NCBI RefSeq assembly: GCF_000004195.4
Contig: NC_030679.2
Span: forward strand, 147,857,040 to 147,921,039
DNA: 64,000 nt
Direction of reading: 5' to 3'
DNA from: Xenopus tropicalis
Taxonomy: Eukaryota > Chordata > Amphibia > Anura > Pipidae
The notes beneath the pieces were generated by a model. That model saw only the letters and a program-made list of their open reading frames with translations, ran no database searches and had not been told where the DNA came from. Positions 1 to 11,514 of this stretch are shown here, piece after piece. Numbering within the stretch: position 1 is the stretch's first letter; each line of letters opens with the position of its first letter. The position numbers were made by a program, and so were the translations under genes.

Positions 1-592
1 GCCGTCCCCCGTACTTAAGGCAGGTTCATCAAATAATTTGCACATGGCGCACAGTGCTGGATATAACAACCTTCCACCTATAGGTCCCTCTTTGGTTTTC
101 CTTAGATAATGGATTCAGAGAAAACAGCTTGAGTGATAGAGGTGAGGGGAATATGCAAGTCAGTAAGTAGAAATGAATAAGAAAACTATTATTCCTCAAG
201 TCAAAAAGGTCCCAAAACCAACAGAAATAAGGGAAATAAGAATTAGGAATGTTCTGTGATGACAATGGGAAACAAAGGGAAATTGTATTGAGGCTCTTCT
301 GTATCTGAAGGTTCAGTAGACATTGCTGCCTCCGAGCAGAAACCTTTATTCACTGCTTAATCTCCTGGGAAAATGTTCCAGAATCCCTCATTGTAGATAA
401 TCATTATTGGCCTATTGTCAGTGGGCCAATTGTTCTTCATTTATTTAATTAGTTTCCAAAACCTTTTTCTGTAGCATTTCATTTAACTAGAAAAAAAGCT
501 AGAAAAGCAGAACATTTGAGGAACCCATTTAGGGGTATTGAGCAGCTAAGCAGCAGGGCAACCTGAAGGCTCACGGAGAAGGGAAGGGACAT
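1..592. other. No gene seen
   Basis: AT-rich intergenic sequence. I see no long coding frame with protein-like composition, no RNA gene and no clear repeat ends here. Confidence 0.6.
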
Positions 593-699
593 ATGGCACT
601 TGGGGGGCCATTGACTAACGTTCGGATTTTATTTTTTTTATGGTTCGAAATAAACTTTTTTATGATTTCATATATGTCCAAATGGCAGCTGGAAGCTTT

Positions 700-1316
700 C
701 CAAGATCATTTTGAAGATCATGTAGAAGATCATGTAGAAGATCATGTAGAAGATCATGAAGAAGATCATGTAGAAGAGCATGTAGAAGATCATGAAGAAG
801 ATCATGTAGAAGATCATGTAGAAGATCATGAAGAAGATCATGAAGAAGATCATGTAGAAGATCATGTAGAAGAACATGTAGAAGATCATATAGAAGATCA
901 TGTAAAAGATCATGTAGAAGGACATGAAGAAGATCATGAAGAAGATCATGCAGAAGATCATGAAGAAGATCATGTAGAAGATCATGTAGAAGATCATGAA
1001 GAAGATCATGTAGAAGATCATGAAGAAGATCATGTAGAAGATCATGAAGAAGATCATTTAGAAGCACATGTAGAAGATCATGTAGAAGATTATGAAGAAG
1101 ATCATGTAGAAGATCATGTAGAAGATCATGTAGAAGATCATGAAGAAGATCATGTAGAAGATCATGTAGAAGATTATGAAGAAGATCATGAAGAAGATCA
1201 TTTAGAAGCACATGTAGAAGATCATGTAGAAGATTATGAAGAAGATCATGTAGAAGATCATGTAGAAGATCATGTAGAAGATAATGAAGAAGATCATGTA
1301 GAAGATCATGAAGAAG
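700..1316. repeat. 12-bp minisatellite (GAAGATCATGTA)n
   Basis: About 51 copies of a 12-bp unit, GAAGATCATGTA or GAAGATCATGAA, with rare variants such as a GAAGCACAT or GATTAT block. Because 12 is divisible by 3 and the unit lacks a stop in several frames, long open frames run on both strands: Glu-Asp-His-Val / Glu-Glu-Asp-His on plus, Leu-Leu-His-Asp on minus. This is what a stop-free minisatellite gives, so it is not called as a gene. Each unit holds a GATC, and ATGATC/GATCAT is self-complementary, so single strands could fold. The flanks (606-640 and 1320-1610) resemble the TTTACTAA...-type MITEs seen at 53385-53760 and 62440-62735, suggesting that the array expanded inside such an element. 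Confidence 0.9.
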
Positions 1317-1666
1317 TCAATGGCAGAGGTCCCTTCCCTTCCCTGGAGGATCCTACTTTTGCTTCAAAACTTTAGAGGTTTTCAATCTTTGACACTTGAT
1401 ATTTGTGCAACAATTTAAAAAATTGGAGGTTTCGATACAACAATTCTAAAAAGTCGCAGTTTCAAGACTATCCTGCAATTTTTTCTTGCACAGACTTTTT
1501 CAGTTCAGACTTTTAAGTAAACGTAGTTATTCGAATTTCAAAATGCAAAAAGTAAGAGTTTAAATAAATATGACACTTAGAAGGGCATTTACTAATGGTT
1601 GAATTTTTTTCTACAATTATTATTTTCTATTGGGTTTTGCTGGCAAGTCTTTGCATTCTAGCACCA
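1317..1666. mobile_element. MITE flank of the 12-bp array
   Basis: The stretch GGCAGAGGTCCCTTCCCTTC at 1322 followed by GCTTCAAAACTTTAGAGG matches, in the other orientation, the interior of the palindromic MITE at 53385-53760 (CTCTAAAGTCTCGAGGCAAA, GGGAGGGACCTCTGCCATTG). A GGGCATTTACTAATGG end lies at about 1583. Exact boundaries and duplications are not clear. Confidence 0.45.
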
Positions 1667-4550
1667 TTGCAAGTTGGAGTGAAATCCCCCCCCTCACCCC
1701 CAGCAGCTGATCAGCAGAACAATGGGAAGGGAGCAAGATAGCAGCTCCCAGTAGGTATCAGAATAGCACTTAATAGTAAGAAATCCAAGTCCGGCTTGGG
1801 ACTCCTCCAGTTACATGGGAGTAGGAGAAACAATAGGTTAGCTGAAAGCAGTTCTAATGTGTAGCGCTGGCTGAAAGCTCAGACTCAGGCACACTTTACT
1901 GCTGCGCTGCAAGTTGGAGTGATATCCCCCCTCACCCCCAGCAGCCGATCAGCAGAACAATGGGAAGGGAGCAAGATAGCAGCTCCCAGTAGGTATCAGA
2001 ATAGCACTTAATAGTAAGAAATCCAAGTCCGGCTTGGGACTCCTCCAGTTACATGGGAGTAGGAGAAACAATAGGTTAGCTGAAAGCAGTTCTAATGTGT
2101 AGCGCTGGCTGAAAGCTCAGACTCAGGCACACTTTACTGCTGCGCTGCAAGTTGGAGTGATATCCCCCCTCACCCCCAGCAGCCGATCAGCAGAACAATG
2201 GGAAGGGAGCAAGATAGCAGCTCCCAGTAGGTATCAGAATAGCACTCAATAGTAAGAAATCCAAGTCCGGCTTGGGACTCCTCCAGTTACATGGGAGTAG
2301 GAGAAACAATAGGTTAGCTGAAAGCAGTTCTAATGTGTAGCGCTGGCTCCTTCTGAAAGCTCAGACTCAGGCACACTTTACTGCTGCGCTGCAAGTTGGA
2401 GTGAAATCCCCCCCCTCACCCCCAGCAGCCGATCAGCAGAACAATGGGAAGGGAGCAAGATAGCAGCTCCCAGTAGGTATCAGAATAGCACTTAATAGTA
2501 AGAAATCCAAGTCCGGCTTGGGACTCCTCCAGTTACATGGGAGTAGGAGAAACAATAGGTTAGCTGAAAGCAGTTCTAATGTGTAGCGCTGGCTGAAAGC
2601 TCAGACTCAGGCACACTTTACTGCTGCGCTGCAAGTTGGAGTGATATCCCCCCTCACCCCCAGCAGCCGATCAGCAGAACAATGGGAAGGGAGCAAGATA
2701 GCAGCTCCCAGTAGGTATCAGAATAGCACTTAATAGTAAGAAATCCAAGTCCGGCTTGGGACTCCTCCAGTTACATGGGAGTAGGAGAAACAATAGGTTA
2801 GCTGAAAGCAGTTCTAATGTGTAGCGCTGGCTCCTTCTGAAAGCTCAGACTCAGGCACACTTTACTGCTGCGCTGCAAGTTGGGGTGATATCCCCCCTCC
2901 CCCCCCCCAGCAGCCGATCAGGAGAACAATGGGAAGGGAGCAAGATAGCAGCTCCCAGTAGGTATCAGAATAGCACTCAATAGTAAGAAATCCAAGTCCG
3001 GCTTGGGACTCCTCCAGTTACATGGGAGTAGGAGGAACAATAGGTTAGCTGAAAGCAGTTCTAATGTGTAGCGCTGGCTGAAAGCTCAGACTCAGGCACA
3101 CTTTACTGCTGCGCTGCAAGTTGGGGTGATATCCCCCCTTCCCCCCCCCAGCAGCCAATCAGCAGAACAATGGGAAGGGAGCAAGATAGCAGCTCCCAGT
3201 AGGTATCAGAATAGCACTCAATAGTAAGAAATCCAAGTCCGGCTTGGGACTCCTCCAGTTACATGGGAGTAGGAGAAACAATAGGTTAGCTGAAAGCAGT
3301 TCTAATGTGTAGCGCTGGCTGAAAGCTCAGACTCAGGCACACTTTACTGCTGCGCTGCATGTTGGAGTGATATCCCCCCTCACCCCCAGCAGCCGATCAG
3401 CAGAACAATGGGAAGGGAGCAAGATAGCAGCTCCCAGTAGGTATCAGAATAGCACTCAATAGTAAGAAATCCAAGTCCGGCTTGGGACTCCTCCAGTTAC
3501 ATGGGAGTAGGAGAAACAATAGGTTAGCTGAAAGCAGTTCTAATGTGTAGCGCTGGCTCCTTCTGAAAGCTCAGACTCAGGCACACTTTACTGCTGCGCT
3601 GCAAGTTGGAGTGATATCCCCCCTCACCCCCAGCAGCCGATCAGCAGAACAATGGGAAGGGAGCAAGATAGCAGCTCCCAGTAGGTATCAGAATAGCACT
3701 CAATAGTAAGAAATCCAAGTCCGGCTTGGGACTCCTCCAGTTACATGGGAGTAGGAGAAACAATAGGTTAGCTGAAAGCAGTTCTAATGTGTAGCGCTGG
3801 CTGAAAGCTCAGACTCAGGCACACTTTACTGCTGCGCTGCAAGTTGGAGTGATATCCCCCCTTCCCCCCCCCAGCAGCCGATCAGCAGAACAATGGGAAG
3901 GGAGCAAGATAGCAGCTCCCAGTAGGTATCAGAATAGCACTCAATAGTAAGAAATCCAAGTCCGGCTTGGGACTCCTCCAGTTACATGGGAGTAGGAGAA
4001 ACAATAGGTTAGCTGAAAGCAGTTCTAATGTGTAGCGCTGGCTCCTTCTGAAAGCTCAGACTCAGGCACACTTTACTGCTGCGCTGCAAGTTGGGGTGAT
4101 ATCCCCCCTCCCCCCCCCCAGCAGCCGATCAGGAGAACAATGGGAAGGGAGCAAGATAGCAGCTCCCAGTAGGTATCAGAATAGCACTCAATAGTAAGAA
4201 ATCCAAGTCCGGCTTGGGACTCCTCCAGTTACATGGGAGTAGGAGAAACAATAGGTTAGCTGAAAGCAGTTCTAATGTGTAGCGCTGGCTGAAAGCTCAG
4301 ACTCAGGCACACTTTACTGCTGCGCTGCAAGTTGGAGTGATATCCCCCCTCACCCCCAGCAGTCGATCAGCAGAACAATGGGAAGGGAGCAAGATAGCAG
4401 CTCCCAGTAGGTATCAGAATAGCACTCAATAGTAAGAAATCCAAGTCCGGCTTGGGACTCCTCCAGTTACATGGGAGTAGGAGGAACAATAGGTTAGCTG
4501 AAAGCAGTTCTAATGTGTAGCGCTGGCTGAAAGCTCAGACTCAGGCACAA
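1667..4550 (-). repeat. 242-bp satellite array, 12 copies
   Basis: Twelve near-identical copies of a unit of about 242 bp, starting GCAAGTTGGAGTGATATCC and ending TTTACTGCTGCGCT. Copies begin near 1667, 1909, 2147, 2391, 2633, 2873, 3115, 3355, 3599, 3837, 4086 and 4327. Variation is confined to a C-run, to an optional CCTT insertion after GCGCTGGCT, and to a few point changes; the insertion alternates between copies, hinting at two-unit duplications. The same unit occurs at 23280-24250 in the opposite orientation, inside a TTAA-flanked transposon, and as a fragment at 42485-42806. No coding frame is convincing. Confidence 0.95.
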
Positions 4551-4702
4551 GGCACTGAGATGGCGCCTACACACCAATATTACAGCTACAAATACATTTG
4601 TTGGTTCAAGAATAAAAGGTTAAATGGCAGAGGGAATTATTTGCTGTGTAACAGTGTCATTTAGAAATAAAAAGTGCCCCATAAATATCATGACAGTGTC
4701 CT
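4551..4702 (-). mobile_element. Terminal part of the TTAA-flanked carrier of the 242-bp satellite
   Basis: After the last unit, the sequence runs through GGCACTGAGATGGCGCC and GTTAAATGGCAGAGGGAATT to CATGACAGTGTCCT, followed by TTAT. The reverse complement matches the left end of the complete element at 23127-24424 (AGGGACACTGTCATG after TTAA). The opposite end is missing near 1667, so this copy is truncated or was rearranged. Confidence 0.8.
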
Positions 4703-4746
4703 TTATATGCTCTGAAATGTGATTTTTCTGTCATACTTGAAATTGG

Positions 4747-4759
4747 CCACTAGATGGCA
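4747..4759 (+). promoter_or_regulatory. CTCF-like core motif
   Basis: CCACTAGATGGCA fits the vertebrate CTCF core consensus CCASYAGRKGGCR at all 13 positions. A weaker relative, ACACTAGGTGGCA, lies at 5819-5831. Such short matches are common by chance, and binding is untested. Confidence 0.3.
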
Positions 4760-5047
4760 GAAAAGCCAGATTATCTGTTTCTCCATAGACACTTGGAACT
4801 GCTGTTTCCAGTTCAAACATATATATCAATATATATCGAAGCTCTATCCCTGTATTTTTAAACTCCCGAGTTGGTTGGTTTGCCTAATTGTACCTCAGGC
4901 AAAATTGGTACAGAATGTTAACTCATGCAATGCCAAGTGCCAGCCCCTTTGTTCAGTATTAAATATCAAGAAAGAGAGACAAAATTTTGCCACACATCGC
5001 CAGGCTTCATTGTGTAAAAAATAGTTTTTTTCTTCCCTAGATCAAGG

Positions 5048-5735
5048 GATCAAGTACAGGTACTGTTTTATTATTACAGAGAAAAGGGAATCATTTAACC
5101 ATTAAATAAACCCAATAGGGCTGTTCTGCCCCAATAAGGGGTAATTATATCTTAGTTGGGATCAAGTACAGGTACTGTTTTATTATTACAGAGAAAAGGG
5201 AATCATTTAACCATGAAATAAACCCAATAGGGCTGTTCTGCCCCAATAAGGGGTAATTATATCTTAGTTGGGATCAAGTACAGGTACTGTTTTATTATTA
5301 CAGAGAAAAGGGAATCATTTAACCATTAAATAAACCCAATAGGGCTGTTCTGCCCCCAATAAGGGGTAATTATATCTTAGTTGGGATCAAGTACAGGTAC
5401 TGTTTTATTATTACAGAGAAAAGGGAATCATTTAACCATTAAATAAACCCAATAGGACTGTTCTGCCCCCAATAAGGGGTAATTATATCTTAGTTGGGAT
5501 CAAGTACAGGTACTGTTTTATTATTACAGAGAAAAGGGAATCATTTAACCATTAAATAAACCCAATAGGGCTGTTCTGCCCCCAATAAGGGGTAATTATA
5601 TCTTAGTTGGGATCAAGTACAGGTACTGTTTTATTATTACAGAGAAAAGTGAATCATTTAACCATGAAATAAACCCAATAGGGCTGTTCTGCCCCAATAA
5701 GGGGTAATTATATCTTAGTTGGGATCAAGTACAGG
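5048..5735 (+). repeat. 112-bp satellite array, 6 copies (plus orientation)
   Basis: Six near-identical tandem copies of a unit of 112-114 bp, beginning GATCAAGTACAGGTACTG and containing AATAAACCCAATAGGGCTG. The same unit forms arrays in the reverse orientation at 20210-21180, 33578-34380 and 59937-60597. This is the internal part of a Xenopus MITE whose ends (CAGGTATGGGACCTGTTATCC type) are visible at 21275 and 60640 but absent here. Confidence 0.95.
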
Positions 5736-5944
5736 ACCCTTATCACATATGTTTATTTTCACTTACAATTTGGAGGTATGTTCTCCATGTATATATTTTG
5801 AATAGATTTTGCTTTCTGACACTAGGTGGCATTACACCAACAACTGTTAACAGAGAAATATTCTGCAATTGCTACAGACAACAATGAAACCCTTTTACTT
5901 GTTATATATATCACCCAATCATGAGCTGCCCATCTAGAACCCTG

Positions 5945-8055
5945 CACTGTTGGTCAGACTGTTGTTGGTTGGACTGTCAGTGGTTAGACTGTCGGTGGTT
6001 GGAGTGTCATTGATTGGACTGTCGGTGGCTTGACTGTCATTGGTTGCACTATTGTTGGCTGGATTGTCGGTGGTTTGACTGTCATCGGTTGGACTATTGT
6101 TGGCTGGACTGTCGGTGGTTGGACTGTCGTTGGTTGGACTGATAGAGGTTGGACTGTCGTTGGCCGGATTGTCAGTGGTTAAACTGTCGGTGGTTGGACT
6201 GTCATTGGTTGGACTGTCAGTGGTTTGACTGTCATTGGTTTGACTGTCATTGGTTTGACTGTCATTGGTTTGACTGTCATTGGTTTGACTATTGTTTGCA
6301 CTATTGTTGGCTGGATTGTCGGTGGTTTGACTGTCATTGGTTGGACTATTGTTTGCTGGACTGTCGTTGGTTGGAAGGTTGGTGGTTGGACTGTCGTTGG
6401 TTGGACTGTCAATGGTTGGACTGTCGGTGGCTTGACTGTCATTGGTTGCACTATTGTTGGCTGGATTGTCGGTGGTTTGACTGTCATTGGTTGGACTATT
6501 GTTTGCTGGACTGTCAGTAGTTGGACTGTCCTTGGCTGGACGGTCGGTGGTTGGACAGTCGTTGGTTGGATGGTCGGTGGTTGGACTGTCATTGGTTGGA
6601 CTGACGGTGATTGGACTGTTGTTGGTTGGACGGTCGTTGGTTGGACTGTCGTTGGTTGGATGGTCAGTGGTTGGACTGTCATTGGTTGGACTGATAGTGG
6701 TTGGACTGTCGTTCATCGGACTGTCAGTGGTTTGACTGTCATTGGTTGGACTATTGTTGGCTGGACTGTCGGTGCTTGGACTGTCATTGGTTGGACTGTT
6801 GTTGGTTGGACTGTCGGTGATTGGACTGTCGTTGGTTGGATGGTTGGTGGTTGGACTGTTGTTGGTCGGACTGATAGTGGTTGGACCGTCGTTGGTCGGA
6901 CTGTCGGTGGTTTGACTGTCATTGGTTAGACTATTGTTGGCTGGACTTTTGGTGATTGGTCGGTGGTTGGACTGTTGTTGGTTGGACTGACGGTGATTGG
7001 ACTGTCATTGGTTGGATGGTTGGTGGTTGGACTTTAGTTGGTTGGACTGATAGTGGTTGGACTGTCGTTGGTTGGACTGTTGTTGGTTGGATGGTCAGTG
7101 GTTGGACTGTTGTTGGTTGGACTGATAGTGGTTGGACTGTCGTTCGTCGGACTGTTGTTGGTTGGATGGTCGTTGGTTGGACTGTCGTTGGTTGGATGGT
7201 CAGTGGTTGGACTGTCGTTGGTTGGACTGATAGTGGTTGGACTGTCGTTCGTCGGACTGTCAATGGTTTGACTGTCATTGGTTGGACTATTGTTGGCTGG
7301 ACTGTCGGTGCTTGGACTGTCATTGGTTGGACTGTTGTTGGTTGGACTGTTGTTGGTTGGATGGTTGGTGGTTGGATTGTCGTTGGTTGGACTGATAGTG
7401 GTTGGACCGTCGTTGGTCGGACTGTCGGTGGTTTGACTGTCATTCGTTAGACTATTGTTGGCTGGACTTTCGGTGATTGGTCGGTGGTTGGACTGTTGTT
7501 GGTTGGACTGATGGTGATTGGACTGTCGTTGGTTGGATGGTTGGTGGTTGGACTTTAGTTGGTTGGACTGATAGTGGTTGGACTGTCGTTGGTTGGACTG
7601 TCGTTGGTTGGACGGTCGGTGTTTGGACTGTCGTTGGTTGGACTGATAGTGGTTGGACCCTCGTTGGTCGGACTGTCGGTGGTTTGACTGTCATTGGTTA
7701 GGCTATTGTTGGCTGGACTTTTGGTGATTGGACTGTCATTGGTTGGACTGTCGTTGGTTGGGCTGTCATTGGTTGGATGGTCGGACTGTCGTTGGTTGGA
7801 CTTTCGTTGGTTGGACTGATAGTGGTTGGACTGATAGTGGTTGGACTTTCGTTGGTTGGACTGTATTTGTTTGGACTGATAGTGGTTGGACTGTCGTTGG
7901 TTGGACTGATAGTGGTTGGACTGTCGTTGGTTGGATGGTCGGTGGTTGGACTGTTGTTGGTTGGACTGATAGTAGTTGGACTGTTGTTGGTTGGACTGAT
8001 AGTGGTTGGACTGTCATTGGTTGGACTGCTGATGGTTGGACTGTCAGTAGTTGTT
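5945..8055. repeat. 15-bp minisatellite (TTGGTTGGACTGTCG)n, 2.1 kb
   Basis: About 140 copies of a 15-bp unit, TTGGTTGGACTGTCG, with variants (TTGGTTTGACTGTCA, GTGGTTGGACTGATA, TTGGTTGGATGGTCG). Local blocks recur, for example 6720-6960, 7260-7450 and 7680-7700, so the array has higher-order structure. The period is a multiple of 3 and many frames stay open: Val-Gln-Pro-Thr-Thr on minus, Gly-Trp-Thr-Val on plus. The lack of any unique flanking coding sequence and the simultaneous openness of several frames on both strands argue against a gene. The array ends about 220 bp from the 3' end of the OR gene at 8279. Confidence 0.93.
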
Positions 8056-8278
8056 TAGGGCAGTAAATCTTCATAATGCTAGTTGCTTGGTTATAAAACC
8101 CTCTTCTTATAATTTTACCTGTTATTTTTTTTATTTCCCTCCATTGGTTCTTGCTCTTTTCTAACATTTTTTAATTCTGACCTGTGTACTAAACTGTTTG
8201 GCATTCCCCCAAGCACCATAAATGACCCCTATAGATTTTCAATCAGCCAAAGATTGAAGGCTTTAGACCTGTCTACCA

Positions 8279-9217
8279 CTATACTAAGTGCTCTCTGCAT
8301 TTAGAAAGGTATTTATATATGACTCTTCGGATATCCTGGTTTTTCAAGCTGTAGATAATGGGGTTAAAGAGTGGGGTCACTAACGTGTACAATAAGGAGA
8401 GAAACTTATTTGCATTGAGCGAATGGTTCCCAGGGGGATATATATAAATTAGCGTCAGGGTCCCATAATACATACACACAACAATGAGGTGGGAGCTGCA
8501 GGTGGAGAAGGCCTTCTGCCTCCCAAAGGTTGAGGGGATCCGGAGAATGGTGACCACAATGAAGACGTACGTGACAATAATAAATATAAATGGGGAAAAA
8601 ACGACAAACACGGAAGACAAAGTCATGAGCATTTCTACATGGGAGGTGTCCGTGCAGGAAAGTGCCAGGACTGGAGCAATATCGCAATAAAAATGGTTGA
8701 TTGTGTTGGAATGACAAAATCCAAGTCTGTTCAGGAATATACAAATGAGAAGAGCCAACATGAAGCCAAATAACCAGCAAAAGGTAAAAATGTTCAACTG
8801 CAGTTTGAAGGTCATTATGGACGTATAATGCAGGGGATTACATATGGCCACATAGCGGTCAAAGGACATGGTGGCCAGAAGTAAGCATTGGGCTGTCGTT
8901 GGGACACAGAGAAGACAGAACTGTGTGATACAACCTCTCACTGACATAGTCCCTCCACCAATCAGGATGAGCCTGAGCATGTTGGGGACAATATTATTAG
9001 TGAAGAGAATTTCAGAAAGAGACAGTTGGCCGAGGAAGAAATACATTGGGAAATGGAGGGTTTGACAGGCAACAACCAAGATGATAACCAGGATATTGGC
9101 ATTGAATGCCATGAGATAGAGGGCCAGAAACACCAGGAAAAACACAACTCTGAAACCGTCAAGTTCCCCAAAGCCGACCAAAAAGAAATAAGTGACAGAT
9201 GTTTCATTTGTTTCCAT
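8279..9217 (-). CDS. Olfactory receptor, class II, intact (312 aa)
   Basis: Seven-transmembrane odorant receptor of the ciliary membrane of olfactory neurons, expected to signal through Golf. The single-exon frame has the usual OR length. Landmarks: N-glycosylation site N4-E-T, TM1 Asn41 (in A-N rather than the usual G-N), PMYFFL at 57-62, extracellular-loop Cys96 with Cys178/Cys188, the MSFDRYVAIC box at 117-126 (DRY intact), KAFSTCSSH at 235-243 before TM6, and PLFNPIIY at 282-289 in TM7. The sequence style (SLSEILF, FYCDIAP, SCTDTS, ILRIPS) recalls family 11/6 class II ORs; this is a memory-based guess. A possible upstream splice acceptor (CTGTCCCTGCATAG) lies about 55 bp before the ATG. 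No frameshift or stop is seen. Four relatives lie further right in the window. Confidence 0.95.
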   Translation of the reverse strand: METNETSVTYFFLVGFGELDGFRVVFFLVFLALYLMAFNANILVIILVVACQTLHFPMYFFLGQLSLSEILFTNNIVPNMLRLILIGGGTMSVRGCITQFCLLCVPTTAQCLLLATMSFDRYVAICNPLHYTSIMTFKLQLNIFTFCWLFGFMLALLICIFLNRLGFCHSNTINHFYCDIAPVLALSCTDTSHVEMLMTLSSVFVVFSPFIFIIVTYVFIVVTILRIPSTFGRQKAFSTCSSHLIVVCMYYGTLTLIYIYPPGNHSLNANKFLSLLYTLVTPLFNPIIYSLKNQDIRRVIYKYLSKCREHLV

Positions 9218-9639
9218 TGGTGGAAACAGTTGGAAAGTGCAACGAAAGTGCCAAATCAGGGATTCTATGCAGGGACAGAATAGTTTCTGGGGGTGGATGA
9301 GAGAAGAGAATTTTTATGATGTTTGAAGAATTGCTATTGCTCAACACATTGCCGGAATGTTAAACAGGAAAACACGATCATCTTTCTTGAATTTCCTCTT
9401 CTGAAATGTTTTCCTTGACCCTACTGGGCTGACAATGAATCTGTTGAAAAAAAAAATCTGAGTAATATTTTTGATCATGTCAGGCGCTACCCAATATAAA
9501 TGGTGCAATTTATACCCCCTTTGTGTCCTTCCTGGGACTTGCAGTGGCCCAAAATATTTTGTATTCATTGATCCTCTTGAAAACATAATTTCCAAAGAGA
9601 TAAATAATGTTCCAGAACTTTTAATAAAAGTAAGATCAT
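9218..9639. other. OR upstream region, no gene seen
   Basis: Probably the 5' untranslated and promoter side of the minus-strand OR gene. Open frames here have no recognisable protein composition. I see no convincing TATA box or Olf/EBF site. Confidence 0.5.
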
Positions 9640-10047
9640 TAGCGATGAGCGATTTTTTTCGCCAGGCATGGATTTGCAGCCAATTTCCGAATTTCACCAT
9701 TGGTGAATCCTTTCGCAAAATTTCCGTGAAAATTTGTCGCGTAAAAATTCGTTGCACCAAATTTTTTTCGCCGCTCGTCAAATTGCCCATGGTCGCGTCA
9801 AAAAAGTGCATGTCTCATCAAATCAGGCGCGGTCACATCAAAAAGGGGTGCAATTGCATCAAAAAGGCGCTGTTGCATAAAAAAAGCGCGGGCGACAAAA
9901 AATAGACGCAGGAGACAAAAAAGAAACAGATGACCAAAAAAATGCGGGACAAATACGGTTAGCAAATTTTTTGCCGTTTCACAAAATTTTCTCACCATTT
10001 CGCAAATGTAATGGCGAAGCAAAATGGGACAGATTTGCTCATCACTA
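9640..10047. mobile_element. hAT-type MITE (TAGYGATGAGCG family)
   Basis: Terminal inverted repeats TAGCGATGAGCGA at the left and GCTCATCACTA at the right are flanked by AAGATCAT and AATATCAT, a 7/8-matching 8-bp target duplication typical of hAT elements. The interior is rich in TTTCGCAAA/GCGTCAAAAA. A relative with a perfect duplication lies at 61028-61303; partial copies are near 52451-52560, 53091-53365 and 62200-62294. Confidence 0.85.
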
Positions 10048-10999
10048 AATATCATTATTTATCTTAATTAATGTTATACCCAGCATGGAAACCCATCTAA
10101 CTAAAGGCTTAAAGATTCGTCAAATTCTGATTTCAGCCTCTCAATCAAATCAATGTTTTATTTATGGTTTTATTAAACTTGCAACTGAGATCTGTGATTC
10201 TCATTCAGTCTGATGCATAAATGTTCCCAAAGTTCTGAACTAAATGCAATGGCAGTTCAACAATTAGATGTTTTGCTAATTTGGGAAATCATCACTCAAA
10301 AACACACATTCAGATATTTTCAAATTTCACTTTTGTGAACTCAAATTTTTTAGATTTATCAATAAAATAAAATCACAAAAATGAAAATGAAAACATTTGG
10401 AGACAAAAAACCTAGCAAACAGGGAGGTGTATTTGTGTATTTTCAAATTCATTTTATAATGTGTGATTCTTTGTAAAGTCGCTTTTTTATAAGATGAACA
10501 AAAAATAATTGATTTTTGTTGTACAAATTTAAAAAACAAATACATTTACATCCAGTTTTCCCATAAGGTCTAGAAAAATAAAAACATGATTGCAAACAAA
10601 TGTGAAAATAAATTGGCTGCAAGGGGGGACAGATTTGTTATTATTTGGGCTTTGGGGGTCAGGGGATACAAAAGTAAAAAAAAAAAAAAAAAGAAGTGTG
10701 TTTTAACTCACTTCATTTTTCAGACATCACTTCCAGTTTTTTGTCACAAGATTTGTCACAAGATTTTTTCCACAATCCTTTAAAAAAAAAAATTACAAAT
10801 TTTTCCAGGTTTTAGGTGGTGAGATTTACTTTTAAAAAACAAGATCATGGAAAAGTAATCTGAGCCCTGAAAAAAAAGTAAAAGAAAAGCTGAGATGGTT
10901 TTTGTATCCCTAGACAAAAAAAAACAGAATAAAAAGTAATAAAGTAATAAATAAATAAAATAAATAAAAGTAATATAAAAAAATATTAAAAGTAACGAA
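10048..10999. other. AT-rich intergenic stretch
   Basis: AT-rich sequence with a poly-A run at about 10676-10693 and several A/T tracts. No gene-like frame; small open frames are Phe/Lys-rich, as expected from composition. Confidence 0.6.
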
Positions 11000-11222
11000 T
11001 ATGCAAAAGGGCTCCAAATGCACCGGACACAGTGGCTTGCTTAAAACTCGATTTTTATAACTCCATTTAAAAACAATATGCCTGACGCGTTTCATGTAAA
11101 TATACACTCAAGTTTATATTTACACGAAACGCGTCAGGCGTATTGTTTTTAAATGGAGTAATAAAAATCGAGTTTTAAGCAAGCCGCTTGTGTCCGGTGT
11201 ATTTGGAGCCCTTTTGCATATG
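11000..11222. repeat. Large near-perfect inverted repeat (cruciform/hairpin)
   Basis: Two arms of about 105 bp (11000-11104 and 11115-11222) are inverted copies with only a few mismatches, separated by a 10-bp loop. Arm landmarks are ATGCAAAAGGGCTCC, GGCTTGCTTAAAACTCG and CCTGACGCGTTTC. Read as RNA, it would form a long hairpin. It resembles a fold-back transposon end pair or a long palindrome; the family is unknown to me. Confidence 0.9.
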
Positions 11223-11514
11223 CGTGATTTCGCCTTCCCCAGCTACAGGTTCGGGGCTCTGAGCACCTGAACCACTTCTGAACAACGGTGAGTTCTTTGC
11301 ATTTAGGATTTCACATTGTGAGAGCTGATATGATGGTGTTGGGAATTTGACCTAGATCAACTGTGAGACAGATCCGGGGTTTATACACCCGGATCTCTCT
11401 TTTGTATTTGGTACGTTTTATTTACTTGATTTCCTGACATTTGAGATATTTAGGTTAAATTAATTGAGCCATTTCTAAGTTTAGGTTACTACCATTTCTT
11501 AGTTTGTAGTTTAA

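Noticed and set aside
593..1375. 260-residue Glu/Asp/His-rich plus-strand frame as a protein gene
   Set aside because: Both strands and several frames are open, which a stop-free 12-bp unit gives automatically; the unique flanks belong to a MITE, and there is no other gene evidence.
5934..8167. Thr/Pro/Val-rich mucin-like protein on the minus strand
   Set aside because: The composition comes wholly from the 15-bp unit; antisense frames are equally open, and there is no signal peptide or unique domain.
10586..10783. Short plus-strand frame across the poly-A tract
   Set aside because: Lys run from A-rich DNA, no start context, no motif.
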